DNA from: Protonemura montana | Taxonomy: Eukaryota > Arthropoda > Insecta > Plecoptera > Nemouridae | Direction of reading: 5' to 3' | Assembly (NCBI GenBank): GCA_947568835.1 | Contig: OX387604.1 | Coordinates: 2,336,001-2,400,000, forward strand | Length of the DNA stretch: 64,000 bases | Part shown: piece by piece, positions 1 to 13,170 of the stretch | How positions within the stretch are numbered: the stretch's first letter is position 1 | Layout of the letters: each line of letters opens with the position of its first letter | Position numbers and translations under genes: made by a program | Notes under the pieces: generated by a model | The model's input: only the letters and a program-made list of their open reading frames with translations | Told to the model about the DNA's origin: nothing | Databases searched by the model: none

Positions 1-391
1 AACGTCTTTATCACGGTACCGTACAATTTTCTAGGACAAGTTTAATTGATACGGGCAACGAATGGTATTTAATTATAATTTACACTGGTTTTTTATAGAT
101 AAAAGTGTTCAATAAAAATTTTTGAAATGAGGTATTGGAAATTCTAAAATATCAGCCTCTGACAATTATAAAAATACCCCAAATATGTCAGTATCCATGG
201 ATTTGCAGCTTGCGTTATGGTTTATAAAAATATGAGTGAATATGAACGAGCGAGTTTCTGATACCGTTTGATAGGTGCTTTTGACAAATGTTTGTCAGGA
301 AGGGGAAAAGGGCCGGGCCGGGCCGGGCCGCACAGCAAAGGATTCGATGCATAATAATGATTGTTGGGAAAGTCACGCAATTGTTAAAGGG
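1..391. other. 3' flank of pb, no gene seen
   Basis: AT-rich sequence without a recognisable gene. A small GC-rich patch at 310-330 consists of four GGGCC pentamers in a row, just before the large minisatellite. The direct neighbour further left would be expected to be labial, but no part of it is visible. Confidence 0.5.
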
Positions 392-1966
392 ACACGACCC
401 CCATTTCAACAACCACCATGTCAGTACTTTGATAGATACTGTGCATCAAGCAAGACACGACCCCCATTTCAACAACCACCATGTCAGTACTTTGATAGAT
501 ACTCTGCATCAAGCAAGACACGACCCCCATTTCAACAACCACCATGTCAGTACTTTGATAGATACTGTGCATCAAGCAAGACACGACCCCCATTTCAACA
601 ACCACCATGTCAGTACTTTGATAGATACTCTGCATCAAGCAAGACACGACCCCCATTTCAACAACCACCATGTCAGTACTTTGGTAGATACTCTGCATCA
701 AGCAAGACACAACCCCCATTTCAACAACCACCATGTCAGTACTTTGATAGATACTCTGCATCAAGCAAGACACGACCCCCATTTCAACAACCACCATGTC
801 AGTACTTTGGTAGATACTCTGCATCAAGCAAGACACGACCCCCATTTCAACAACCACCATGTCAGTACTTTGGTAGATACTCTGCATCAAGCAAGACACA
901 ACCCCCATTTCAACAACCACCATGTCAGTACTTTGATAGATACTCTGCATCAAGCAAGACACGACCCCCATTTCAACAACCACCATGTCAGTACTTTGGT
1001 AGATACTCTGCATCAAGCAAGACACAACCCCAATTTCAACAACCACCATGTCAGTACTTTGATAGATACTCTGCATCAAGCAAGACACGACCCCCATTTC
1101 AACAACCACCATGCCAGTACTTTGATAGATACTCTGCATCAAGCAAGACACGACCCCCATTTCAACAACCACCATGTCAGTACTTTGATAGATACTCTGC
1201 ATCAAGCAAGACACGACCCCCATTTCAACAACCACCATGTCAGTACTTTGGTAGATACTCTGCATCAAGCAAGACACGACCCCCATTTCAACAACCACCA
1301 TGTCAGTACTTTGATAGATACTCTGCATCAAGCAAGAGACGACCCCCATTTCAACAACCACCATGTCAGTACTTTGGTAGATACTCTGCATCAAGCAAGA
1401 CACGACCCCCATTTCAACAACCACCATGTCAGTACTTTGATAGATACTGTGCATCAAGCAAGAGACGACCCCCATTTGAACAACCACCATGTCAGTACTT
1501 TGGTAGATACTCTGCATCAAGCAAGACACGACCCCCATTTCAACAACCACCATGTCAGTACTTTGATAGATACTCTGCATCAAGCAAGACACGACCCCCA
1601 TTTCAACAACCACCATGTCAGTACTTTGATAGATACTCTGCATCAAGCAAGACACGACCCCCATTTCAACAACCACCATGTCAGTACTTTGATAGATACT
1701 CTGCATCAAGCAAGACACGACCCCCATTTCAACAACCACCATGTCAGTACTTTGATAGATACTCTGCATCAAGCAAGACACGACCCCCATTTCAACAACC
1801 ACCATGTCAGTACTTTGATAGATACTGTGCATCAAGCAAGAGACGACCCCCATTTCAACAACCACCATGTCAGTACTTTGATAGATACTGTGCATCAAGG
1901 AAGACACGACCCCCATTTCAACAACCACCATGTCAGTACTTTGATAGATACTGTGCATCAAGCAAT
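392..1966. repeat. 63-bp minisatellite, 25 copies
   Basis: Twenty-five head-to-tail copies of a 63-bp unit fill exactly 1575 bp with no indel. The unit starts ACACGACCCCCATTTCAACA and ends GATACTCTGCATCAAGCAAG. Variation is at a few sites: GAT/GGT (7 copies GGT, all internal), TCT/TGT (6 copies TGT, at units 1, 3, 17, 23, 24 and 25), ACACGA/ACACAA, and CACGA/GACGA at the unit start. Because 63 is divisible by three and the unit lacks stops in several frames, two plus frames and one minus frame stay open for over 500 codons. Most variants change the amino acid in each open frame, there is no convincing conserved start, and codon use is unremarkable, so I read this as non-coding satellite DNA. 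Confidence 0.97.
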
Positions 1967-4900
1967 CTGAGCAAACACGCGAAAATAATTCAGAACCATA
2001 TGTCAAAAAGCAGGTGGGATTATGTTAGTTCTGGGATCTTTTTTATTTATTTTTTATTTTATATAATTAATGGTGAAATTTTCTTCACTTGGCACATTTT
2101 CCGTTTTTCCCAAATCAAATATTGCTTTTAAGTTTTAAATTTTGCGATTAGGTACGTCACATTATCAAAAGCAGCAAATGTTGTGCTCGTTTAAATGGCG
2201 TAAACCACGTGCCCCTATCTGGACTATATTTTTTTAAATATAGAGAGATGTCTATTGCAAGCATTGCTTTAAGTTTTACATTTTTGCGATTATGTAAACC
2301 ACATGATATTGCAAGCATTGATCTATGAAAGTGTTCGAACGAGTCCCTGTGTAAAAAATTAACTGCTAACGTTATTATGAAAATGCATTTTCACATTGGA
2401 TTGTTCCGATTGGTGCTTTCATGTGGCGCACGTTGCCCAATGGGAGTTTTTCATTTACCGAGCGAGTTTGTCACGCGAGTTTGCAGCACAATGAAGAATC
2501 ACTTTTGTAATGCTCTTTCTAGACCACAACTTTTGACATTAACATAATATAAAAGCAGATTATAAAGATTGTACGAGCCATGAAGCTTATAGTGAACTAA
2601 AAAGCATATTTAATAACAACTATGACCGTACCAAACATTGTAGTTTTCCGGTTAGAATTTCAAAGACAAAAAAGAACTAGCGTGATGATAAAAATAGATG
2701 ATAGTTGTCACTACCTAAGATTGTTTATAAGGTAAGATGAAAAAAAAATGGTTCTGCGTGCTGTGTAGTGTGTACATCATACGTACGTATTAATTATGAA
2801 ACAAATTAGATAACTCACAGGTGACTGCTTGTACGTCCCTCATTTGAACTAATTTCTCTGTAACATGCTTGTACTGTCTAACTACTTCACTGCACATGGC
2901 TTCAAAGTAGATCTGAAATTAATATATTGACACTTGACAGGTAGCAAAATGTTATGAAGATAAAACTAAAGAATGAGTAACAATCTGAATAGTGCATGTT
3001 TATTAGACTCAGATTTACTTTATCTAACATTTGTACTAGTTTTGTAAAAAAATAATTAAACGCTGGGTTTTTTAATGCTAAGCAACATCAACTAACTGAA
3101 TATGGTCATAAGTTGTTCAAGGTTTACCATAATGTTTGAGGGTCACGTTTGGGGACCATTGTTAGCTAAGCTTACAGAAATAATTTAGGTATAAATTCTT
3201 ACTATACTAGCTATAGCTAACTTTTGGATATTTTACGACTTGGTGGCTCAATTATTGTGTTATTATATAAGAAACATAAAAAATTATTAAAAATATGTTA
3301 CCAGCGAAATGCATGACCAGGTTAAAGATTTTCAATTAATCCAAAATAAATTACAAATTTCTAACCATTGATAATTTGCACGAAGTTAATAAACCTATTA
3401 TGCACTCCATGTTTTATGGGTGAAAATAGGGATGACCCAATGCCTAAAATAGGGTGATATATCATATTGAAACGCGGAATGGGAAGAAGATAGTTGATCC
3501 AAAAGGGATAGATAGCTGGCTATAAGTGCACCAGATACGGAATATGTTCGGTTAGGAGGGGTGTATGTGAGCGCAGGGTATGCAAGCCAAGTGAAGGGAC
3601 ATAGTAAGGGAAGGGAAAGGAAAGAAGGGTAGGGAGAAAAGGGTGTGAAAGCATGGAGGTAGTTGTTATAGCGCTCAGAGTCTAACTAGTAAGAAGAGTG
3701 ATGTACTCACTGTTGGATGCACCTACTTCGGTGCACTTGGATGATTTGCTGGTGAGAGTCAGTTGGCTGAAGTGAGTTGGCTTGAGGTTTGCATAGTGCA
3801 TATCTAAGCCACGAGCCGAGAGCTCCTTTTCCTTGTTATTGATGATGCTATGTCTGGCTAGGGTGACAGCGTAGATGGTGACATTAGGTGGTCTACCAAA
3901 GCGATGGAGGTGCCTTCTATAACCACTTCATTGCCGGGTAATTTCCCTCCATTTACGTCAAGTTTTGAGTTCATCTATTGGTATGTTTCGATTTAAAAAA
4001 TGTATTTGCTGTCCATCGTGAAATGTCTGGGGTTAGTAGGAATGAATGTACTTGTTTGAGTCAGAAAATTTTCAAAATAAATCTAGTTGCACCCTATACC
4101 ATGTGGTTCGTAGCAGATATTTTTGCGACTCTTTATCAAAATTTACCAAATTAATTGTCCAACAGGAATTGATGCACTTCAAAGCTGAGCGTATGACTAT
4201 TTCACTTGCAAACATTTATAAAGGGACAGAAATTTGTTTTATTGACTCCAGGCCTCAGGCTGCTAACTGACAAAATTTGATATTTCTGACAAAAATGTGA
4301 TTGGCGGCAGTATGAATCAGTGGAGTCTTTTATGAAATTTCAAAATATTTGCATCCAGACATCCAAGTTGCTATTCAAATCATTGGGTTGGTTTGTAACG
4401 GACGTATACAGAGTTGGCCATGTTGATGCCAACGCGACCTATTGGTTGTTTGAATAGTAATTTTTTTTTTACTAGTTGGCGTTGGTCAAAGGTTTTGCTA
4501 AAGACATTTAAGCAACGTATTGTTTCCAAGGCTTTTGTTAGCACACTTTAAAAGTTGTTGACTCCTCTTTCAAGACAGTTAGGGGGTGAGTGAGGGGTGG
4601 GAGGTGGGTGGCACTTTGAAATAATAGTGAGCAAACTCGACTGTGTACGGACAATTTCAATAAATTGTATCTTCTGTTTATTTTTTGCCATGCATATACT
4701 TTTGTGAATCACGAATAAGTTTCATTAATAATAACTGTACATTTCTCATTTTCATTTGTTTTGATTAATTATATCAATATGATTAAAAGTTAAATTCATC
4801 GGAATTATGTACACCAAACAACAAAAACAACATCAACAAGGACTATGATTAATCAATAACCTAATAAGACAAGATTTCTTTAAAAATTCTTACTATTTCC

Positions 4901-5547
4901 AGTCATTTCATAAATACACATTATTTTAATGCAATTAACTTGTGCATTTTTATAATATTTTAACAATATCTATTATTTCAAATTTTTTGAAAGAAAATGA
5001 CTTAAAATCCGACCGGAATGGTATCGTGGTAAAAAATTGCTCTTGGATTCTTCGAGACACATTTGGTATGTAACGTAGTCATTGAAACAAATCTGAAATT
5101 AGATTGGTTGTTTTGAGATTAACGACCACATCTTGTAAAAGTAATTATAATATTAACAATTCTTTCTGGATGTACAAAGAATATGAGACAAAATTCGTTT
5201 GCACCTTGTTCGAAATTAGAAGGGAACCCATGTTGCTCTGGAACCTAGATCTAAATTGTTTCGGGTTCTTTCTCAGCATGATACATTCTGGTTTTTGATG
5301 TTTTGTTTTATGCGATCTATGAAGTATCCTTTTCGTTTGAATGTGTTTCACTGTTACCTAAGCTCAAATGTGACAAACGTGTATCTAGAAGTGCTGTTAG
5401 AAAGCATCTCTTTTGATTCTCAACAATTTCACACACTTATTTGAAAATGATTGGTTGTAATGCAAGTAGAAATGACGCATTGTTCATTCATATTTTACTA
5501 AAAGACATATTGGTGTTTGAAAATCTAGCGATGATAATGCATCATAG
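1967..5547. other. AT-rich region downstream of pb, no gene seen
   Basis: No recognisable gene; open frames are under 80 codons and unconvincing. About 2123-2160 and 2265-2302 share a degenerate direct repeat (GCTTTTAAGTTTTA..TTTTGCGATTA), suggesting an old duplication of roughly 140 bp. A purine-rich strand run (AGGGAAGGGAAAGGAAAG type) lies at about 3602-3650. The rest shows only AT-rich simple sequence. Confidence 0.5.
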
Positions 5548-5553
5548 TTTATT
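5548..5553 (-). terminator. Candidate pb poly(A) signal AATAAA
   Basis: On the minus strand this hexamer reads AATAAA, about 385 nt downstream of the pb stop codon. It is the first perfect AATAAA I found below the stop. AT-rich DNA throws up this hexamer often, so the assignment is tentative and would imply a 3' UTR of roughly 400 nt. Confidence 0.4.
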
Positions 5554-5936
5554 TTTACAACGTAACAATAATATTGCAGTTCTAAAAGAAATAATAGTTG
5601 GCCGAAGAAAGCTCTGAATGCATTTAAACTGCATTTAAAAGACGATAGTTGAAGCATTTTTTATGCTGACATTGAATCCACAGATAAATGGTTCAACTAT
5701 TATTACGCATTTGAAATAATTATGCTTTATACTGCAAGCATACGGTGCACTTAAAATTTCCAAAAGTTATTTTGAGTTCTCACTAGAAATTTAATGAATT
5801 AATTTTTTTATATGAAATTGGCTTGACCACTTTTGTCTCTCAATTTAATTAGTCATTCATAAGCGTCTTATGCCGATTTGGACTCAATGCCAGAGTAGCA
5901 CAAAAAGTCAGCTGTAAAATCTCACTGCCACACCTT
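5554..5936 (-). other. Putative pb 3' UTR
   Basis: Sequence between the pb stop codon and the candidate AATAAA. It is AT-rich and non-coding. The call rests only on position; the true transcript end is unknown. Confidence 0.4.
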
Positions 5937-7705
5937 TCAGCTTAATTGATAGTACTCTGGAGCAAAGTCATTTGCTAGGTTACTCAAAAAGTTAAAATCC
6001 GATGAACTGTTACTGTTATCGGCTGATGCTGCTGCGTGCACTTGTTGGTGCGATGGCTCACTATAAAAATGATGGAAACTATTAAAATTTTCACCACTTT
6101 CCGGGGTGTGTGCTGTGTTGTTTTGCGTGGTTACACCGTTAGCAGCATTGACAGCACCATTCACTGGATACTCCGCGGACGAGCCGTGGGTGAACCCGCT
6201 TGGGATATTCGTCGGTTCCACACTTTGATGCACCAAATGTTCATAATACTGAGGCTTGCCAGGAGTTGTAGATACATTCGAGTACTCGCTTTCCGTTCCT
6301 GGGTATCCTGCATGTCCTTCGTAATAGCTTTCTCCTGCTTGTCCTCCCACTCCAACGTTTTGACCGTGATGTACAGTGTTCTCATTCTGGTAACCATATG
6401 CACCGTAAGGAGTGCCGCTCATGTAGCTCTCTTGGTAGCTCTGTGTAGGGTAAGCTCCCTGCACGTTGTTCGTTGCTCGTTGCCCGTACCCAGGTTGGTA
6501 GTGATCCGAGCTGTTCTGGGCAGAGTACCCGTTGTAACACGCATAGTTCGGGTATTGGTGTGCATTTGGATATCGCTGATCTCTGGTTTGAGACACGGAA
6601 GAAGTGCGTGGAGTTGTTACAGGCACGTGCAGACCGTTCACTCGAAGATGGTGTGGGTTTTGTCTTAGGAACGTTGGGCTCTCAGTCGGGTACGATCTTT
6701 GCTGGTTTTGATACACTTCTCGTGGTGAATAACTGTTTTGTGTAGGATTATGAGCCCTTTGCCGGAATTCTGGGCGATTAGGACGGAATTCCGTGTGATT
6801 CTGGCTGAAGGTGTTTGTGTTTGGAGGACGTATCACATGAAGGAGCGGGGTCATCGACGAGTTGTGGTTTGACAACGACGCCGACGCTGACGCTGACGCC
6901 GACGCCGTCGCAGTGGCACTCGTAAGGGTAGTCGAAATTGGCGACGACCTCGCTCTTTGTGAAGGGAAATTGTTTGCGTTGGGATGCGAGGTGCCGAGTG
7001 CCGCGTTGCCAGGTGCATTCCCCAAAGGGCTCGACTGCTGTAAAGGAGTCCCAGGACTCGCGGTTGACATCGCTACTCCTTGAAGTACAATACTTTCTTT
7101 CGCTGGATCTTTAGGTGGACTTTTATTCATTTTTCCAGCACAACTACCAAGAAGCATTGGAGGCGTTTTATTGCCTTCCAGTTTGATTTCTAGTTTTTTA
7201 TGATTCACAGTTAGATTTGGTGAATTTAACACTCTTGATTCGTTAGATCTTGAATCTTCTTCTGTAACCATTTTTTCGAAAGAGCTCCCTATGCTGCTAG
7301 CTACACTACTCCCGGAACTTGCGTTACTATTGTTGTTGTTAAAAGTGTTATTGTTATTTACACTCGTGTTATTGTTATTTGCTCGAGGAGCACCCTCCAG
7401 CGTCGTCACCTGGTCGCAATTTTGACAGCTCTTGCTATTTTCATCTTGCACGATTTTGTCCTTTTTGATACTTGAAGATTCCTTGTCGACGTCTTCGTCT
7501 CCTGACTTCGTGAGCGTCTGTCGCTTGTGTTTCATCCGCCTGTTCTGGAACCAAACCTTGACTTGGCGTTCGGTGAGGTCCAGCGAGGCTGCGATCTCAA
7601 TGCGCCGAGGTCGGCAAAGGTACTTGTTGAAATGAAATTCTTTCTCGAGCTCCAGTAGCTGGGTGTTAGTGTAGGCAGTACGTAACCTCCGGGGTAGCCC
7701 ATTTT
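5937..7705 (-). CDS. pb: proboscipedia (Hox2) coding exon 3: homeodomain and long C-terminal region
   Basis: Terminal coding exon, 1769 nt including the TGA at 5939-5937, residues 147-735. The acceptor is TTGTTGTTTTACAG. The homeodomain covers residues 151-210, from [18 protein letters not shown] to RMKHKRQT. Helix 3 has the invariant WFQN (Gln50, Asn51) and the Hox2-type [15 protein letters not shown]. An acidic stretch (GDEDVDKE) follows, then Asn-rich runs at about 256-273, an Ala/Ser run at about 409-423 made of GCN-TCN codons, Tyr/Gln/Pro/Ser-rich low-complexity sequence, and a C-terminus ending [17 protein letters not shown], which as I recall is shared with Drosophila Pb. The predicted total of 735 residues is close to Drosophila Pb (about 780). 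No frameshift or internal stop is seen. Family assignment is secure; the low-complexity part is expected to diverge quickly. Confidence 0.97.
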
Positions 7706-8231
7706 CTGTAAAACAACAAACAAAAAGATTCGTTATTTTCAAACGTTTTTAAATTTCGTTACATGTATTGCAAGTTCCAATGTAATTCTTAGAGAAAGTC
7801 TTAATGAACTCTTTCATTTACTGCTTTAATATCCCCCTTTTATTAAAATACCCGTATATGTGTAACCAGGCTTGATGTTCATCTTTTGTGTATCATTATT
7901 TGCAATTCTTACTCAAAACATAAAAACGTTGGATAAAACATATAAAATAATATACAGAACATTTCCTCGGTTTGGTTTGCTTTTTTCCAGCTCGATATCA
8001 GTCATTCCTATCTCCCTAAGTGAAGCCAACTGACGCCAGGTAGAATTTAATATCAACCCCCTAGTTCTCCTTTTCCTTCTCTCTCCAGCCTCCCACTCCC
8101 CATTCAGTCTTTCACGTGCGATATCTGGAAGCCGATAGCGCCCTGCAATTTTGTCACGTGCATTCACTTGTGTAGCATCACTCCCAAGCCTCCTGGGCCG
8201 TCTCAACTCAACTCGCGGCGAGCCAACATAG

Positions 8232-8287
8232 AGGTACATACAGGTACATGCAGGTACGTACAGGTACATAGAGGTACGTACAGGTAC
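8232..8287. repeat. 10-bp repeat AGGTACATAC, about 5.5 copies
   Basis: Tandem decamers AGGTACATAC / AGGTACATGC / AGGTACGTAC in pb intron 2, roughly 600 bp from the homeobox exon's acceptor. The alternating purine-pyrimidine core GTACATAC/GTACGTAC recurs once per helical turn. No known element is matched. Confidence 0.8.
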
Positions 8288-8659
8288 TTCATTCGCTGCG
8301 CATACCAATCCATCGCAAATATATGTCGCATAGAGAAATGTGCATCAATCAATTAAATAGTTTGCAGCTCTTTAATGTGCTAGATTGTGTTTATACAAAC
8401 ACAGTTATAGTCCGTTGTTAACAAATTAAGCCAAGTTATAAAGTGATCTCCTATTGAGATTTCAATGGACGTGTCTCGTGTACGAAAGAACAAATCCGAG
8501 TCCGTATTGTCGCATAGGTTGGTGTTTCAATTTGGGCTGTGTGTATGGACGTGAAGTTTGAAACAAGTGTTACCGCCCGGGGATCTATTCATTTGAACGG
8601 CTCAGCACCGCTTAGATGAACATTTCGAGTTTTGACAAATGGAGTCATGGGCTGGTGCT

Positions 8660-8730
8660 CCCCTTTTCCTCCCCCCTTCCTCGCCCCCCCATCAACCCCC
8701 CCCCCCCCCCCCCCCCCCCTTCTCCCTTTC
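8660..8730. repeat. Pyrimidine tract with C24 homopolymer
   Basis: Strongly C-rich run in which 8696-8719 is 24 consecutive C. It is flanked by further C7 and CCTTCC stretches. Similar homopolymer tracts recur elsewhere in the window. The exact length of such a run may be unreliable in an assembly. Confidence 0.85.
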
Positions 8731-10217
8731 CCGTACAGCAAACAACAAAAGATTCCAGTTTCTTTCGTATCGCGTGTGCTTATAGTTTTAAAGTAAAGGA
8801 AGAAAAAAGTATGATACGGAGAAATGGAGAAATGACGCAGAAACATGAAAGATTGTCCATGATGTAAACTGTTTTATGAACAGATAGAAAAGAAAAGTAT
8901 TTTGCACAAATTTCTAGTTAATAAATTATCCTGAAAGGAAGTCGTTAGCTTGCGTAGTGGCGTAGATTCGTTTATTTTGATTTCAATTAATATTTTTGTT
9001 CAGTTATGCAAACTTATCTTTATATTGATAATTTCCCTCATACATGCTTAGTGTTTCTAGACAATTTTGACCGAAAATAGGTAATTATAATCAAACTTAA
9101 TCAGAATTTGAAAGGGCTGGACCTTGGACCACTGACACTATGCAATGTACATGAATTAAGATCTGCTTTCATTGTTACGGGAATCTAAAATGACCGACTA
9201 AACTATTTTCTTGGTCTCTAAGATACGAAGCGCACTTGGACAAAATATATTAACTAGTTTATTCCCACATTTCACGGCTCAAGCATGTTTTTTTTCTTGC
9301 AGATACGTATTTTTTTCAAAGATGTGACACAGAAGATGTAAATATCCGTCATTTCTTTCATCACATTTCAATCAACACCTTCATTTCCGGAATGTATTCT
9401 TATGTTAGTTTTTTGTTTGAAAATATCTGTACAATACTGTTGCCAAGTGAAGATTTTGTGTTGGCAACCAATGCCAGTTCGGAACCGCCAAAACATAACT
9501 AGTTAGTTTAACGTGTTGGTATCAGACCAAAGCAACATCTTGACATTTTCTCAAGACAAAAGAGGGACAGAGACATTGAAAACTGATTCAGCTTTAAAAT
9601 ATTTTATGGAAAACACTAGAAACTGTCAGAAAAGCACGCGGAAAATGAGATCAATCCTCAAGAAAATCCATGTTTAAAAAGTTTAAAATCGTCAGATCCG
9701 CCGGAAGCAAAACTAAAATAAGTCTATGTGTTTTTAACTGTGGTTGGTTATAAAAAACTATAACAATTTTTAGTTCGGGTTTCTGCTTGAAAATCAGGTA
9801 AAAGTAACACCAGGTTCTGTAACCTTTCTAACAGTGAAATGAGCTGAAATGTTTGATTGTAAATAAAGACTTCTCTTGGGACATTTCATTCCAGAATCAT
9901 TTGATTGCGCTGTGGATAAATTACCCATGCGTTTACAGTAACGTACATTAAACAACTCAGAGTTTAAATTTTATAAAATTGTATTTAAAAATTGCATTCT
10001 TTCCACTTTTGCATGGCATCTTATTTCACCCTGAGACTAACAGCTGGGGAAGTTGAGGAATTACCGAAATTAATCTGCCGAAATAATGAACAAGTGTTTG
10101 CAATCATCATTCATTCTTATATGCAACATGAGTTGTTTGTAAGGAAAAATCGCAATAGTTTCTGCGTTATCAACAATATCATGATCGCTTCTCATGACCG
10201 ATTTGGTTGAGGGTAAC
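8731..10217. other. pb intron 2 segment, nothing recognised
   Basis: AT-rich intronic sequence with no convincing coding frame, RNA gene or tandem repeat on either strand. Confidence 0.5.
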
Positions 10218-10218
10218 A

Positions 10219-10239
10219 GGGGGGGGGGGGGGGTGGGGG
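10219..10239. repeat. Poly-G tract G15 plus G5
   Basis: Fifteen consecutive G (10219-10233), one T, then five G. It is the opposite-strand counterpart of the window's poly-C tracts. Confidence 0.85.
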
Positions 10240-12000
10240 TTCTGGCACGAATTGCACCTTTTGACACTGGGCCAAGAAGATGAGGAAAGGCGCGGAGATA
10301 CCTATTATACATTTTACTTGTTTCTAAATCCTTTCTGCTAAAAATTAGCTTGCAGATAGGCAATGAACCTTGTATCAAAATTGCCAATAAGTATCATTCT
10401 GAAATTTTTGATTCGCCAATGCTTAATAACTAAAAAATAAACTGTGATGATGTTTAGATTTTATTTTATAATAGCAGGGAATATTTTCTTAAAGCCTTCC
10501 TGCGCAGTTTACCTTTAAATGTATGCTTCTTCATATGGCCATGGGGTATGATCATTTTCTCATCAATTAATCGAGACTGCCTTAGGCTTATTCACTAACT
10601 GAAAGCACTTTATCTCTTAGTTAAGTCAGAATTAGTTCACCATTTCACGTTAATTTCACACCTAGCGTTAATTAAACTTATGGAAAAGATAATATTCGCT
10701 TCTAAATTTTAATAAATGCATACGTTTCTTTGTTGTGAAGCCAAAACCCCATCTTTTTTGCTGGAAGAGATAGGATAGGAACACGTATAAAAAAACATTA
10801 TCTGGCACTCGCGCTAGATTTCACGTTGAATGAAAGTATGTGACAGGAGTTATTCATCACACCCGATGCGGATCAAAAGGAATTAGGGCGCGCACCCACG
10901 ACAGGAGAGAAAAAAAGCCGGCCCTGCTGGACATATTGTGTTAGTTCAGTCCTGCAGCGACACTTTTTAAGAAGAAACTTACTTGCACTGTAACATCTTT
11001 GCAAGTAATTACTTGGAGTTTAGGAGTAAGTAAAGAGGGCGGTTGCTTAGGGCGGCAATGTTCTAGCGGCGGCAATTTCATCCTCAAATTCAGGACATTT
11101 TAAAAATACCTCTTGGTGCTTCCGAAACTGAGCTTCAATACTTATATATTTGCGACTTTTTATACTGAAAATAACAAAATGAAATAGTCAATTAGAACTG
11201 TCTTTGAACCTTGCTTTATTGTATATTTACAATGGGAAGGTAAATTGTCTCGTTGTCTGCCGGCAAAGAAATCAATTGAATACAGGGCTTAAAATGTGTG
11301 TAATAGAATTGATTTAAAAAGTTTAGTAAAATTTCGACCGGACGAGCCGTACGGCAGATAATAATTCGCAGAAGTATTGCAAGTTTTATCCGATCTATTG
11401 TGTCATTGAAACTGCAACTTTGGATTGAATGACAACTTCAATTACCTCTTTGCATCTAGTTTGTCCTCAGACATCTCGACATTTTTTGTTGCATTATTCG
11501 CTTCTTTCAGGTGTATTTACGAATGAGGAGAAGCATTTTTAAGAGTGGCATTACTCAAGCTACCAACATTTTCTGTTGAATTTTGATTCGTATGTAATTA
11601 CACATTGGTTTATGCGACGAAATTTGTTGATTTTTTTAAATAGGTTATTAATACTGCCATCATTGATTCCTATTCGAAATGAGCGGGTGAAAACAAGTAA
11701 ACACACAGGAAAGATATGACCTTATACAAAATGTAAACAACTGTTCTTTCTTTAAGAGTAACTTGCGAAGACATTCCCCTTTTTCAAACTCCCCCTGTCA
11801 ATCTAACAAATTTCCACCCACAAAATTGTTTTTCGCTTTTTGATCGAAATAATATGTGATAAGCATTTTCGATCCATGAATCTAGTTTGACGGTGACTCG
11901 ACCGATTCGCGCTCAAAGTTCTAGCAGAGGCAGCGATTTATCCCCTAGTTCCTACTTTCTATACAATATTCTAACAAGGGGTAGAAGGCGTGGTTGAACA
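10240..12000. other. pb intron 2 segment, nothing recognised
   Basis: No gene or repeat recognised. A short less AT-rich patch lies near 10860-11080 but has no interpretable frame. Confidence 0.5.
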
Positions 12001-12018
12001 ATTTGATTGACAGCTCGC

Positions 12019-12037
12019 GTCCCACCAATCGTGGGAC
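12019..12037. other. Short inverted repeat GTCCCAC/GTGGGAC
   Basis: A 7-bp perfect stem with a 5-nt loop (CAATC), at the left end of a locally GC-richer patch (about 12000-12200) that also contains CGGACCCGGACCC. Its function is unknown; stems of this size are expected by chance in a window this long. Confidence 0.5.
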
Positions 12038-13100
12038 AGGAATGCTGATGAGAAACACGTCAATCACACAGGAACGAAGACCAACTTGCACGCTTTATTC
12101 GAGCGTTCTCTCCCCAGTCTCGGTCCCAGTCCCCGTTTCGAGCGCTGTCGGACTGGGCCCGGACCCGGACCCTCTTCCCGCACGGTGTACATGCTCTCCA
12201 TGTTTCCCAACTCCCTTCATCTTCCTTCTACCCTATGTTTTATGCATAAGACTATCTTTGTCTGATTCTGTCGATTTTCAGATTCTTTTACTTCAAGCCT
12301 GAAGCTTGATTTGTTTTATCTTTCTCTGAAAAGTTGGTTGGATTGTCGTAAGCTAGTTCTTGTCCACGATTCTCCGTCTTTTCTTGCTCACCGTCTCATT
12401 GCAGTGGTTTTTGTGGCTCGATTCTCTTTCTGGCTTATTTCGTTTGCAACATCTTCGTCAGAAAATGATAGACAACAATTATTTATACATTTTCCTTTAT
12501 CAGCTGCTGGTTTTTGTAATTGCACAGTTGTCACCACCGTATTTTAATTATTATTTAATCGTAAATGGAAGGCCAGTTGTATAATTATCGAATGAAATAT
12601 GGGTCATATCAAAATATATAACATTGAACTTATTAGTGCCCAAACTGGTTCAAAAATTTGTTTTCCAAATTGCTTCACATGTGTCAAAAAGCATTTGTTA
12701 CTAGCAAATGTTGGCTAATTTTTGTCTTATCTCTTTCCTGTCTCGTTATTAAATTACTAAAACAAAGCAAAATAAAAAAGTACAATCATTTTTTCTGTCG
12801 GGCGAAGCATTTTTTGGCAGGCCTGTCAATCAAATATATTCGTTTTCTTATTACCATTCTACGATATTCGTTCTCACTCCTTTTACATTCACTTCGTCCT
12901 TTTCCTTTCTCTCTTTCGCTCCTTCATTTGCCTTCTCCGTCTAAAACTTTTTTTCTCCTTCCTATATACCAAAAAGTTTGCCTTCAATTTCAACTCAGCC
13001 CTAAGCGAAGAACCCTCCTCGAAATTTGAACTGCCTATCAAAATATGATAATCCGTTCTTTCTGAGGCCTCACTCGTGACACGAACTGAACCATCTATAG

Positions 13101-13170
13101 CAGTCCCAGCCCTAGTCCCAGCCCCAGCCCCAGCCCCAGCCCCAGCCCGAGCCCCAGTCCCAGTTCCAGT
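13101..13170. repeat. Degenerate CCAGCC hexamer repeat
   Basis: About eleven copies of CCAGCC-type hexamers (CAGTCCCAGCCCTAGTCCCA then CAGCCC repeats). Its minus-strand translation is the low-complexity (GAGAGA)n of a short spurious frame. No coding support. Confidence 0.8.

Noticed and set aside
392..1966. CRISPR-like array
   Set aside because: Units are contiguous and nearly identical with no unique spacers, in a eukaryotic Hox locus.
275..2131. Long open frames (over 500 codons) across the 63-bp array
   Set aside because: They exist in two plus frames and one minus frame at once, substitutions are mostly amino-acid-changing in each, and there is no recognisable protein.
6036..6668. 210-codon plus-strand frame opposite the pb terminal exon
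   Set aside because: Shadow of the pb coding exon; no independent support.
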